Origin: Chloroflexota bacterium
GTDB taxonomy: Bacteria > Chloroflexota > Anaerolineae > Anaerolineales > Villigracilaceae
NCBI GenBank assembly: GCA_016235445.1
Contig: JACRLB010000015.1
Location: 248,001-312,000 of the forward strand
DNA length: 64,000 nt
Direction of reading: 5' to 3'
Part shown: positions 23,555-30,501 of the stretch, in pieces
How positions within the stretch are numbered: the stretch's first letter is position 1
How the letters are laid out: each line of letters starts with the position of its first letter
Translations under genes and position numbers: made by a program
Notes under the pieces: generated by a model
Told to the model about the DNA's origin: nothing
Databases searched by the model: none
The model's input: only the letters and a program-made list of their open reading frames with translations

Positions 23555-23947
23555 TTAGTTGACGAGCCTTTTGATGCCGCCGTGTTTGAGCATTTTGACG
23601 TTGAAATTTAACAGCAAACTAACTTTGCCGCCAGAGATTTTCAGATAGGAGAGGAGCTGTGCTTCGTGGATTCCTGCTAAACTCTCGACTGATTTTATTT
23701 CGACAATCACAGCATCGTTTACAAGCAGGTCAAGCCTATAGCCGCAATCAAGTTTTATCTCCTTATAAGATAGTGGAAGTGGAACCTCTTGCAAGGCTTC
23801 ATACCCGCGTTGCAACAATTCATATCGCAGGCACTCACGGTAGGCAGACTCGAGCAAACCAGGCCCAAGATAACGATGCACTTCAATCGCCGCTCCGATA
23901 ATTGCTTCTGTAATCTTATTAAATTCTTCCATGCTCAGTTGTTTCAT
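23555..23947 (-). CDS. GxxExxY family protein (PD-(D/E)XK nuclease-like), copy 2
   Basis: A 130-residue protein with GPGLLESAYRECLRYEL (the GxxExxY signature), LDCGYRLDLLVNDAVIVEIKS (D...ExK metal site) and HEAQLLSYLKISGGKVSLLLNFN. The ATG at 23947 is chosen for a GGAGG about 6 nt upstream. It lies between two 28-bp inverted repeats (23514-23541 and 24001-24028), giving a cassette of about 515 bp. It shares the family but only limited residue identity with copy 1 at 7.4 kb, so the two were not recently duplicated from each other. Confidence 0.88.
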   Translation of the reverse strand: MKQLSMEEFNKITEAIIGAAIEVHRYLGPGLLESAYRECLRYELLQRGYEALQEVPLPLSYKEIKLDCGYRLDLLVNDAVIVEIKSVESLAGIHEAQLLSYLKISGGKVSLLLNFNVKMLKHGGIKRLVN

Positions 23948-24000
23948 TTTTCCTCCATTTGCAACGGAGACCACAAAGGTCACCAAGGACTCTTTAAAAA

Positions 24001-24028
24001 CTCTGTGCTCTCGGTGTTCTCTGTGGTG
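24001..24028. repeat. Inverted end (right) of GxxExxY cassette 2
   Basis: CTCTGTGCTCTCGGTGTTCT and onward to GTGGTG, inverse of 23514-23541. A related unit, CGGAGACCACAAAGGTCACC, lies at about 23965-23984, just upstream of the gene. Confidence 0.75.
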
Positions 24029-24032
24029 AAAA

Positions 24033-24956
24033 TTATTTAAACCTTGCGTCGCGCTGTAGCGTCAATCGTAGGCCTTCTTCTAATTTGATGGAAGGTACAA
24101 ATCTCAATTTTTCTTTTGCGAGATTTACATCTGCTCTCATGCGCGAGACGCCGCCAGAGGTTTGGGAGTTGTAGACCACGTTGGCTTTGCTGTCTGTCAC
24201 ACCCAAAACGATGCGGATCAAATCCTTGATGGCGGTTTCCACGCCTGAGCCGATGTTGATAACCAGCCCATTGATATTGGGCGCCGTGGACGAGGCCACC
24301 ATTGCGCTGACCACGTCGTCCACATAAATATAGTCGCGGGTCTGGCTTCCGTCGCCGTGTGCCACCAACGTCCCGCCGCGCAGGGCCTGGCGAAGGTAAT
24401 GCGGTACAACAGGCGGGTGGGAGGGCGGCAGGTGTTGGCCTGGCCCATAGGCGTTGAAGATTCTCAGGCTGACGGTTTCTATATTCCATAACCCGCCAAT
24501 GGTGCGCACGTAATATTCTGCGGCGAGTTTGGAGACGGCATACGGAGAACGCGGGTTTGGGGTGGCGGACTCTGTCAGTGTTGAGTCTCCCAGGTCGCCG
24601 TATACAGCCCCGGACGAAGCAAGAACGACGCGTTTGACTCCCACGTCGCGCATGGCTTCCATCAAAGCCACCGTTCCGCTCACGTTGACGGAGTTATAGT
24701 CGCGTGGATATAAAATGGATTCCTGCACCGAAACACGCGCCGCGAGGTGATAGACGACATCCACATCTTGAAGGAGAGTCCACAGTTTGGGGCGGTCGCT
24801 CACATCCCCGCGTGTGAAGTGAACATCGGGCGCGAGCGCTTTGGGGTCGCCTGTGGAGAGGTCATCCAGCCCGCGGACTTGATGTCCCTCGCGGGCGAGG
24901 TGGTTGGCAAGCGAAGAGCCGAGGAATCCCGCGGCTCCGGTGATTAAAAAGTTCAT
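24033..24956 (-). CDS. NAD-dependent nucleotide-sugar epimerase
   Basis: A 307-residue extended SDR of the UDP-glucose 4-epimerase type. It has MNFLITGAAGFLGSSLANHLA, VYHLAARVSVQES, LASSGAVYGD, the catalytic YAVSKLAAEYY, RIFNAYGPGQ and RDYIYVDDVVSAM. The start at 24956 removes an implausible upstream extension. Its stop lies 4 bp from the inverted end of GxxExxY cassette 2. The substrate sugar cannot be told. Confidence 0.9.
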   Translation of the reverse strand: MNFLITGAAGFLGSSLANHLAREGHQVRGLDDLSTGDPKALAPDVHFTRGDVSDRPKLWTLLQDVDVVYHLAARVSVQESILYPRDYNSVNVSGTVALMEAMRDVGVKRVVLASSGAVYGDLGDSTLTESATPNPRSPYAVSKLAAEYYVRTIGGLWNIETVSLRIFNAYGPGQHLPPSHPPVVPHYLRQALRGGTLVAHGDGSQTRDYIYVDDVVSAMVASSTAPNINGLVINIGSGVETAIKDLIRIVLGVTDSKANVVYNSQTSGGVSRMRADVNLAKEKLRFVPSIKLEEGLRLTLQRDARFK

Positions 24957-24999
24957 AGGCTGGGGATTATACTCGTTATATTTTCGTGCCGCCTTTCGA

Positions 25000-25028
25000 T
25001 TGACTTGCAATGGGTAGTATGTTATTCT
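25000..25028 (+). promoter_or_regulatory. Sigma-70-type promoter of the cold-shock gene
   Basis: TTGACT, a 17-bp spacer, then TATTCT. The predicted transcript would have a leader of about 140 nt before the csp ATG. Confidence 0.7.
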
Positions 25029-25076
25029 TGCATTTAATAGGAAAACGGTAAGTTACGTTGGTTTGAAGAACAGCCA

Positions 25077-25110
25077 CAGCTCACGGTTTAACCGTGGGCT
25101 GTTTTGTTTT
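25077..25110 (+). promoter_or_regulatory. Leader hairpin with T tract in the csp 5' UTR
   Basis: CAGCTCACGG pairs with CCGTGGGCTG over a TTTAA loop and is followed by TTTTGTTTT. It looks like an intrinsic terminator or attenuator, placed between the promoter and the csp start. Cold-shock mRNAs often carry structured leaders (established knowledge); a regulatory role here is inferred. Confidence 0.6.
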
Positions 25111-25173
25111 ACCCTCCGATGGAACAAACAGATTTACCTAAAACAATTTTTTAGTTGCCATAAGGAGGCAAAA

Positions 25174-25386
25174 ATGTCTGATCGTATAATTGGTACAGTG
25201 AAGTGGTTCAACGGTGATAAGGGCTTCGGCTTCATCGAGCGCGAAGGCGGCGCGGACGTGTTCGTCCATTTCTCTGCCATTCAGGGTGACGGTTTCCGTA
25301 ACCTGCAAGAAGGCCAGAAGGTCGAATTCACTGTCGAGAAAGGCCCCAAGGGCCCCCAGGCTACGAACGTTACTGTTCTGAGCTAG
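25174..25386 (+). CDS. csp: Cold-shock domain protein
   Basis: A 70-residue single-stranded nucleic-acid binding protein with RNP1 [10 protein letters not shown] and RNP2 [15 protein letters not shown] lies 5 nt before the ATG. It has its own promoter, a long leader with a hairpin, and a strong terminator. Confidence 0.96.
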   Translation: MSDRIIGTVKWFNGDKGFGFIEREGGADVFVHFSAIQGDGFRNLQEGQKVEFTVEKGPKGPQATNVTVLS

Positions 25387-25393
25387 TTTTAAA

Positions 25394-25425
25394 AGAGCCT
25401 GGCGCGAAAGCGTCAGGCTCTTTTT
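25394..25425 (+). terminator. Terminator of the cold-shock gene
   Basis: AGAGCCTGGCGC / GCGTCAGGCTCT, 12 bp with one G-T pair, GAAA tetraloop, then T5. Confidence 0.93.
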
Positions 25426-25489
25426 GATTCGGTTGGCTTGGGTGGAAAATTCTTGTCGAAGCGGCTGGGATATCGTCCCCTGCCTTGAG

Positions 25490-26063
25490 GCGGGATATGG
25501 AAATTTCTTAAATGGACTCCCAACTTATTCGCACGCAGTTCCTGCCGAAAGAGCAAGGATGAATTATGAATGATGAAGGATGAATTACCGTCCGCGAATG
25601 AAAAACGAATTCACGAATTGGACTCCGTCATTCGTTTATTCGTGAAAAACTTGTACTGAGCTTGTCGAAGTATTCGTGGATGGTCTTTTCACTCAGCTTA
25701 TTCGCGCGCAATTCCTGCCGAAAGAGCAAGGATGAATTATGAATGATGAAGGATGAATTACCGTCCGCGAATAGAAAACGAATTCACGAATTGGTCTCCG
25801 TCATTCGTTTATTCGTGAAAAACTTGTACTGAGCTTGTCGAAGTATTCGTGGATGGTCTTTTCACTCAACCTATTCGCCCGCAATTCCTGCCAAAGGATT
25901 TTCTCAGCAGGAGTCATGTCGCGGCGACTCTCTCCATTTTCGTTTTGCCTGCCCCGCTGTTCTTTGCGGGGTGAAAATGGGGAGATGTCCGAAGGACAGA
26001 GGGGTCGCGTTGAAGTTTTTCTTTGGTGACGGTTTGACCTGGGATGATGTTTTTGACTGGCAT
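25490..26063 (-). pseudogene. DUF559 endonuclease-like gene, copy A (disrupted)
   Basis: The start (26063; MPVKNIIPGQTVTKEKLQR) matches the intact copy at 30825-31193. After residue 19 an insert at about 25927-26006 replaces the next few codons; it consists of the CCCTCTGTCCTTCGGACAT type with an internal CCCCGC/GCGGGG hairpin. RRDMTPAEKILWQELRAN follows at about 25926-25871. The gene is then split by two tandem 173-bp units, and only KLGVH recurs at about 25505-25523. The C-terminal two thirds are gone. DUF559 proteins resemble very-short-patch-repair-like endonucleases. Confidence 0.8.
25524..25869. repeat. Two tandem 173-bp units
   Basis: Copies at 25524-25696 and 25697-25869 are nearly identical. 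Each begins with a DUF559 fragment (CTTATTCGC..CAATTCCTGCC type) and continues with AGGATGAATTATGAATGATG, CGAATTCACGAATTGG, ATTCGTTTATTCGTGAA and a CTGAGCTTGTCGAAG repeat. A third start of the unit at 25870 continues as the DUF559 copy A sequence. The unit is therefore a composite of gene fragment plus repeats. Confidence 0.9.
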
Positions 26064-26073
26064 GATTGGAATT

Positions 26074-26304
26074 TTACCCCTCTCCCGTCTCCCCCAAGGG
26101 GGAGAGGCTAATGCTTCTTCAAAAAAAATTGCTTTGGTATGGAAAATCAACAATCTCATCATGCATCAAACCCGCCTCACCGAATGGACAATCACCACAG
26201 CCATCACGCGCCTAGCCCCCTTCCCATGCCTGCCCTGAGCCTGTCGAAGGGTGGGAAGGGCGGGGGGATAGGTCACATCCCATCCTCATCTCCTCCCCAA
26301 TTTG
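26074..26304. repeat. DUF559-associated upstream repeat, copy at A
   Basis: About 230 bp upstream of DUF559 copy A are shared with 31228-31430 (copy D) and partly with 29953-30060 (copy E). Landmarks are CCCCTCTCCCGTCTCCCCC with its hairpin partner GGGGGAGAGGCTAATG, GGAAAATCAACAATC, CCGAATGGACAATCACCA and GGGCGGGGGGATAGGTCACA. A CCTGAGCCTGTCGAAGG repeat is inserted in this copy only. No protein gene is supported. Confidence 0.75.
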
Positions 26305-26580
26305 TTATCTTTGATGTTCCTGCATATAAGCGCGTAACAACATATTGATTTTTGTTTGGTAGCCACGCCCCTGTTTTTTGTACCATTCCAGCACATCGCT
26401 ATCCACGCGCAAAGTCAATTGAGTTTTGGTGCGCGGCTTTAGACCGCGCCGTACAATGGACTTTGCGAACATTTCGGGCGTGATTGCTGGAGCATCGGAA
26501 TAATCGATGTCTTCATCTTTAATTTTGTCGAGACGGGTAAAGTCAGTCTGAGATTTCTTTGAAATCGGTTTCTTCTTCAT
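26305..26580 (-). CDS. BrnA-type antitoxin (orphan)
   Basis: A 91-residue protein: basic N-terminus MKKKPISKKSQTDFTRLD, then IDYSDAPAITPEMFAKSIVRRGLKP and TLRVDSDVLEWYKKQGRGYQTKINMLLRAYM. The DSDVLEWYKxxGxGYQTxINxxLR pattern is characteristic of BrnA-like ribbon-helix-helix antitoxins. No BrnT toxin is adjacent; instead higBA lies directly upstream on the same strand. A TTG start at 26610 would overlap higA but has less support than the ATG at 26580. Confidence 0.85.
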   Translation of the reverse strand: MKKKPISKKSQTDFTRLDKIKDEDIDYSDAPAITPEMFAKSIVRRGLKPRTKTQLTLRVDSDVLEWYKKQGRGYQTKINMLLRAYMQEHQR

Positions 26581-26602
26581 ATTGGTTCGATGAATTTTAC
26601 GG

Positions 26603-27001
26603 TTATACAAACACTGCGCTTGAAACTTTGAACTTCTCCGCCAAAGAGCGGACTTGGCGAACGTTCAACTCACGTTTTCCATTCAATATTTCAGAGACTA
26701 CACCTTGTGAGCCCACTTCTGGCAAATCAGATTGAGTTAATCCATATTCATCCATAAGGAAGCGCAATACTTCCGCGCCACTGACATCTGGAATCGGATA
26801 GTGCTCTTCTTCATAAGCATGGACTAATGTGCCGAGCGTATCCAGTAAACCATAAAGCGGATGTTTCTCGTTATCCCCAATTTCATCCAGCAATTCGTTG
26901 AGTCGTTTCACTGCCGCGTTGTATTCGCGCTCGTTGCGGATGGTGAGCAGGGGAGCGATGTTCATCCAGTGGATTTGGAGTTCTTCATTTAGGAGTGTCA
27001 T
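26603..27001 (-). CDS. higA: HigA-type antitoxin, XRE helix-turn-helix
   Basis: A 132-residue protein. The C-terminal helix-turn-helix is clear (LRFLMDEYGLTQSDLPEVGSQ, VSEILNGKRELNVRQVRSLAEKF), after an N-terminal domain typical of the longer HigA family (RNEREYNAAVKRLNELLDEIG). The ATG at 27001 is preferred over upstream in-frame starts. It overlaps the higB gene by 17 nt. The antitoxin binds the toxin and its own operator in this family. Confidence 0.9.
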   Translation of the reverse strand: MTLLNEELQIHWMNIAPLLTIRNEREYNAAVKRLNELLDEIGDNEKHPLYGLLDTLGTLVHAYEEEHYPIPDVSGAEVLRFLMDEYGLTQSDLPEVGSQGVVSEILNGKRELNVRQVRSLAEKFKVSSAVFV

Positions 27002-27284
27002 TTTTCCAATCTCCTCGATCATATTCTGCATGGGTCAGAACATAACGGATATAAACTTTGCCGCGATTGAAATGGATGGATGTGATCAACCTGTATTTGT
27101 TGCCGCCAATATTGAAAATGATCCAATGATCTAACTTATCGGCGGAGGGGAATACTTGTCTCAATTCGGCAAAACTGTTGAAATCAGTTTTTTGCACGAT
27201 CTTGAACCAGCGCATTAACCCCGTTTGGATGTCAGGATGTTTCTCCCAAAACTGGATCAGCGTTTTGCGGGTGATGATGTGCAT
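26985..27284 (-). CDS. higB: HigB-type mRNA interferase toxin
   Basis: A 99-residue RelE-fold toxin of the HigB family: MHIITRKTLIQFWEKHPD, FNIGGNKYRLITSIHFNRGKVYIRYVLTHAEYDRGDWK. These proteins cleave ribosome-bound mRNA. It is the first gene of a higB-higA pair with overlapping coding regions, followed by brnA on the same strand. Confidence 0.92.
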   Translation of the reverse strand: MHIITRKTLIQFWEKHPDIQTGLMRWFKIVQKTDFNSFAELRQVFPSADKLDHWIIFNIGGNKYRLITSIHFNRGKVYIRYVLTHAEYDRGDWKNDTPK

Positions 27285-27394
27285 GGATGAGATTGTATCT
27301 CAATTTGAGATATTGGGCAAGGCGAAAACCTCACTTCCCAACCAACTCGTGTATTTTCCCCAAAACAGCGGACAATTCCCTCATAACCTCTTCA

Positions 27395-27632
27395 TTCCCA
27401 AAGCCCTAAAACGGCAATCCGCAGCCCATTTCCCTCAAAACTTTCTCCCGTCTTGCATCTTCTTCCTGCTGTAAATCGTGAATGTCTCCACCCACTTCAA
27501 CAACTAATCCCGCCTTGTGACAATAAAAGTCAATGATGAACCCTGCGACACTTGCACCAGCACGCAAGTGCAGGTGTGACTTGCTGCCTCCTAAAATGGA
27601 CTCCCAATTTATTCGCACGTAATTCCTGCCAG
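27395..27632 (-). pseudogene. DUF559 endonuclease-like gene, copy B (truncated)
   Basis: Only the part from QELRANKLGVHF onward remains; homology stops abruptly at about 27630. DFYCHKAGLVVEVGGDIHD and DLQQEEDARREKVLREMG are readable. The frame is shifted by a 28-nt hairpin insert at 27549-27576. A 5-nt-longer stretch near 27405-27420 (CAAAGCCCTAAAACGG) destroys the C-terminus. Copy E shares both lesions, so B and E descend from one damaged copy. Confidence 0.85.
27549..27576. repeat. 28-nt hairpin insert in DUF559 copy B
   Basis: CACTTGC pairs with GCAAGTG around an 8-nt loop, ending CAGGTG. The intact DUF559 copy lacks it at this site. Confidence 0.85.
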
Positions 27633-27663
27633 ACGCTTCGCAGTCTTTTTGGCGGTGGTCGTT

Positions 27664-27903
27664 TTACGCTGTCGTAACCTGGCGCAAGTCTGCAATAACA
27701 GGCAGGGAGAAGAGTTCCCTTCTTAGCAGGCGGCTGGTAAAGAACAACACTTCAAAATTCTCGATCTTGCCTGTTTTCGGGTTGAGACGCGCAATAATCT
27801 CATCGGCTAACTCTTCAGATTCCTGTTCGGCGTAGGGAGTGACGGTATTGATATACAGGATGTCTGCCTCACGGTCATATTGGAAAGTTAATTTTTCTGC
27901 CAT
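27664..27903 (-). CDS. DUF2283 protein, candidate antitoxin (a)
   Basis: A 79-residue protein: FQYDREADILYINTVTPYAEQESEELADEIIARLNPKTGKIENFEVLFF, matching the DUF2283 pattern of small proteins with DxxADILYI and a late E-N-F/E-I-L strand. It overlaps the upstream RelE/barnase-like gene by 16 nt and is likely its antitoxin partner. Function is not proven. Confidence 0.8.
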   Translation of the reverse strand: MAEKLTFQYDREADILYINTVTPYAEQESEELADEIIARLNPKTGKIENFEVLFFTSRLLRRELFSLPVIADLRQVTTA

Positions 27904-28214
27904 TCTATTTCTCCATCGATTAAACGGCGGGTGACATAGGCGGTGATGATCCAGTTCCGCTCGGTGGGAGCGGCTTCGCTTACGACCACCACTACTACGT
28001 ACTTGCCTTGACGAACATCATCGAACCAACGATAAAAAATTCGAGCGCCGCTCATGCGAATACTGCGCCGTACTTGATCGGGATCAGCCAGTGTTTGCTT
28101 TACCTGCGGAAGATATTCTGGCAACAGGTCTGGATGCGTTTCAGCAATATGCGCTTCACGCTCATCCGTTAATTCAACCTCGCTTTTCAAGTAGGGACAC
28201 GGAAAGGTCTGCAT
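27888..28214 (-). CDS. Small RelE/barnase-like (PBECR/DUF4258-type) toxin candidate (a)
   Basis: A 108-residue protein. The order ELTDEREAHIAETHPDLL, VKQTLADPDQVRRS, ARIFYRWFDD, KYVVVVVVSE and NWIITAYVTRRL is that of small phage-barnase/EndoU/RelE-like nuclease domains: a His early, then a D-P turn, a tyrosine strand and a T-A-Y strand. It is paired by overlap with a DUF2283 gene, as is the similar gene at 29142-29465. Exact family assignment is moderate. Confidence 0.65.
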   Translation of the reverse strand: MQTFPCPYLKSEVELTDEREAHIAETHPDLLPEYLPQVKQTLADPDQVRRSIRMSGARIFYRWFDDVRQGKYVVVVVVSEAAPTERNWIITAYVTRRLIDGEIEWQKN

Positions 28215-28232
28215 GGCGCTCCTTGCTTGTTA

Positions 28233-28630
28233 TTATACAACGATAACCAATTTGCGAATTTTCCCCACCACAGCGGACAAATTCTTCACAACCTCTTCAT
28301 TCCTCAATCGAACAACCCTCAGCCCCATCTCTCTCAAAACCTTCTCCCGCCTCGCATCTTCTTCCTGCTGTAAATCATGGACATCTCCATCCACTTCAAT
28401 GACCAACGCCGCCTTGTGACAATAAAAGTCAACGATGAAACCCGCGATGACCTGCTGCCTCCTGAAATGGACTCCCAACTTATTCCCGCGTAATTCCTGC
28501 CAGAGGATTTTCTCTGCAGGAGTCATGTCACGCCGCAGTTCTTTTGCGCGTTGGAGTTTTTCTTTGGTGACGGTTTGACCTGGGATGATGCCTGCCCTGA
28601 GCGGCGTCGAATGGTTTTTTTGACTGGCAT
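28233..28630 (-). pseudogene. DUF559 endonuclease-like gene, copy C (5' frameshifted)
   Basis: The ATG at 28630 and first codons (MPVK) match the intact copy, but a 25-bp CTGAGC/GTCGAA repeat at about 28591-28615 shifts the frame. From codon TPAEKILWQELRGNK onward to the C-terminus (RKLVIVV) the sequence is intact, so an N-terminally shortened 97-residue product could start at 28526. The active-site-like DFYCHKAALVIEVDGD is preserved. Confidence 0.8.
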
Positions 28631-28674
28631 AACCTCGTCATTTTACCCCTTCCATGCCTTGACTCAACATGATC

Positions 28675-28709
28675 AAAACAAAACTCCGAGTTTCCTCGGA
28701 GTTCGTTTT
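28675..28709 (-). terminator. Terminator after the DUF2283 (b) gene
   Basis: AACTCCGAG / CTCGGAGTT stem with a TTTC loop; T-rich on the minus strand exit side (TTTGTTTTG). Confidence 0.8.
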
Positions 28710-28712
28710 AAT

Positions 28713-28919
28713 CTATCCCGTTACAGGCGAGACTTGATATTCAATCTTGCTTGGTAAGTTGACACGCCGCGACACGTCCAAAATTTCAAGCGACATAAGG
28801 TTGCCTTTATCATCGTAATCAAGAATCACACCAGGCTTATCCTCATCGCTCTCGGCAACGGGAGTTTCAGCGAAGATGATGGTAAGAATATCGGTTTTGC
28901 TATCGTAATTTACTTTCAT
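28713..28919 (-). CDS. DUF2283 protein (b)
   Basis: A 68-residue protein starting MKVNYDSKTDILTIIFAETPVAESDEDKPGVILDYDDKGNLMSLEILDVSRR, the complete DUF2283 pattern. No separate toxin lies directly with it; it follows the module formed by the DUF2283 (c) gene and its overlapping partner. Confidence 0.85.
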   Translation of the reverse strand: MKVNYDSKTDILTIIFAETPVAESDEDKPGVILDYDDKGNLMSLEILDVSRRVNLPSKIEYQVSPVTG

Positions 28920-28941
28920 GGCTTATCTTCACTACTTTTAT

Positions 28942-29154
28942 CTACACAGCGACTGTCTCAAATGCAACCTTGATTGCATCTCCCATTTGTCCCGTGAAAT
29001 TCAACTTCTCAAACCCGATAACCTTGCCCTCACGGTCTTTCATGAGCACAATCTCTTCGCCTGTTTCTTCCGCGACATATTCATCGGCGGGATTGCCAAA
29101 CCAGACAGTAAGTGTATTTCCTTCTCTATCGTAATAAACTTTTACTTGTGCCAT
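28942..29154 (-). CDS. DUF2283 protein, candidate antitoxin (c)
   Basis: A 70-residue protein starting MAQVKVYYDREGNTLTVWFGNPADEYVAEETGEEIVLMKDREGKVIGFEKLNF. The ATG at 29154 is chosen for a GGAG about 8 nt upstream. It overlaps the upstream gene (29142-29465) by 13 nt, the same arrangement as at 27.9 kb. Confidence 0.85.
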   Translation of the reverse strand: MAQVKVYYDREGNTLTVWFGNPADEYVAEETGEEIVLMKDREGKVIGFEKLNFTGQMGDAIKVAFETVAV

Positions 29155-29465
29155 ATCTGTACTCCTTCTTTGATCGCGTCTGTTGGATAAGTCGTGATCA
29201 AAAAACCTGCTTCGCCTGTTTGCCTGGAAACTGCGCAAATCCATCTCTTTTCACGTTCTGCTTTATAAAATAGATAAACATCCGTATCTGACTTGCTTTG
29301 ACGAATTTCATCTGGGTTTTCCAGCGCACTTCGGACATCATCTTCGCGCCCAGCCATCACCGGATGTTTTACGCTGACTATCAGATCCCAATATCCATGC
29401 ATTACACGGACACGAAACCCAAGCGGGGTCATCACTTCAAATAAGACATCTTTGTTATCAGTCAT
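29142..29465 (-). CDS. Small RelE/barnase-like (PBECR/DUF4258-type) toxin candidate (c)
   Basis: A 107-residue protein: VMHGYWDLIVSVKHPVMAGREDDVRSALENPDEIRQSKSDTDVYLFYK, then ICAVSRQTGEAGFLITTYPTDAIKEG. The His early, the ENPDEI turn, the Y-L-F-Y strand and the F-L-I-T-T-Y strand match the gene at 27888-28214. It forms an overlapping pair with a DUF2283 gene. Confidence 0.68.
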   Translation of the reverse strand: MTDNKDVLFEVMTPLGFRVRVMHGYWDLIVSVKHPVMAGREDDVRSALENPDEIRQSKSDTDVYLFYKAEREKRWICAVSRQTGEAGFLITTYPTDAIKEGVQIWHK

Positions 29466-29511
29466 GAAAATATCCTGCCCTTATTTTACCCCACCGTAGC
29501 TATCCTCAGTT

Positions 29512-29922
29512 GCCAAACTCAACACTCAACAAGTTCATTGATTTTACCCACCACAGCGAACAATTCCCTCACAACCTCTTCATTCCCAAAGCCCTAAAAC
29601 GGCAATCCTCAGCCCCATCTCACTCAAAACCTTCTCTCGTCTCGCATCTTCTTCCTGCTGTAAATCGTGGATGTCTCCATCCACTTCAATGACCAATCCC
29701 GCCTTGTGACAATAAAAGTCAACGATGAATCCTGCAACACTTGCACCAGCACGCAAGTGCAGGTGTGACCTGCTGTCTCCTAAAATGGACTCCCAACTTA
29801 TTCCCGCGTACTTCCTGCCAAAGGATTTTCTCAGCGGGAGTCATGTCATGCCGCAGTTCTCGGGCGCGTTGAAGCTTTTCTTTGGTGCCAGTTTGACCTG
29901 GGATGATGTTTTTGACTGGCAT
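29512..29922 (-). pseudogene. DUF559 endonuclease-like gene, copy E (frameshifted)
   Basis: The N-terminus is intact (MPVKNIIPGQTGTKEKLQRA, RHDMTPAEKILWQEVRGNK, VHFRRQQV). The 28-nt hairpin at 29738-29765 then shifts the frame, as in copy B. The end carries the same 5-nt-longer stretch as copy B near 29585-29600. Confidence 0.85.
29738..29765. repeat. 28-nt hairpin insert in DUF559 copy E
   Basis: Identical in sequence and insertion site to 27549-27576. Confidence 0.85.
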
Positions 29923-29952
29923 GGCGGGATTGTAATGCAAAACAGGAAAACC

Positions 29953-30060
29953 CCTCTCCCTTCTCCCCTAAAGGGGAGAAGCTAATACCACCTGAAACAA
30001 AAGTTACTTTGCTTTGGAAAATCACCACAGCCATCACGCGCCCAGCCCCCTTCCCACATC
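29953..30060. repeat. DUF559-associated upstream repeat, copy at E (shortened)
   Basis: CCCCTCTCCCTTCTCCCCT with its hairpin partner, then AAACAAAAGTTACTTTGCTT and AATCACCACAGCCATCACGCG. It resembles the segments at 26074-26304 and 31228-31430, with an internal deletion. The rest up to 30123 shows no gene. Confidence 0.7.
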
Positions 30061-30123
30061 GTCCCCATTCTCTTTTCCAACCCCATCTTGCCTCAAATTC
30101 TGCTTGGAATTGAAAATCATTTT

Positions 30124-30501
30124 TTAATCTTGCGCTTTCATCCATTCAGCAATTTCGTTTAAGACCATTCTCAAATCTCGTTTGATGTTTCCTGTCAATG
30201 GAGATTCATAAACCTTGCCATGTTCATCGTGGAAATGATGTGGAGCAGTGGAAAGATGTTCGTAGTGCGGCGCGTTATCCCAACGCAACAGCGGGACAGT
30301 TGTAAATAATTGATACGCATAATCCAACGACTCTGGCTCGGTATGAATCCAGATTTGCAATTGATGGCTTTTGGGAAGGTCGCAACGGATTTTGACCTCC
30401 AGTTTCCCAGAGGGAGTTTCGTCATAATTAACAACACGCGTGGATTTGACCAACGCGTGTGTTTCCAGCATTTCCAAAATTTCATTAACGAGCGTATTCA
30501 C
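30124..30501 (-). CDS. TumE/DUF6516-type toxin
   Basis: A 125-residue protein with LDYAYQLFTTVPLLRWDNAPHYEHLSTAPHHFHDEHGKVYESPLTG and RDLRMVLNEI. The RWDNAPH...FPHHxH-type block followed by ESPLTG is the signature of the DUF6516 family, now called TumE toxins. The antitoxin candidate lies upstream and overlaps it by 17 nt. Confidence 0.85.
   Translation of the reverse strand: MNTLVNEILEMLETHALVKSTRVVNYDETPSGKLEVKIRCDLPKSHQLQIWIHTEPESLDYAYQLFTTVPLLRWDNAPHYEHLSTAPHHFHDEHGKVYESPLTGNIKRDLRMVLNEIAEWMKAQD

Noticed and set aside
24957-25010. 18-codon extension of the epimerase at 24033-24956
   Set aside because: The residues before MNFLITGAAGF do not fit the family and lie in the promoter region upstream of csp.
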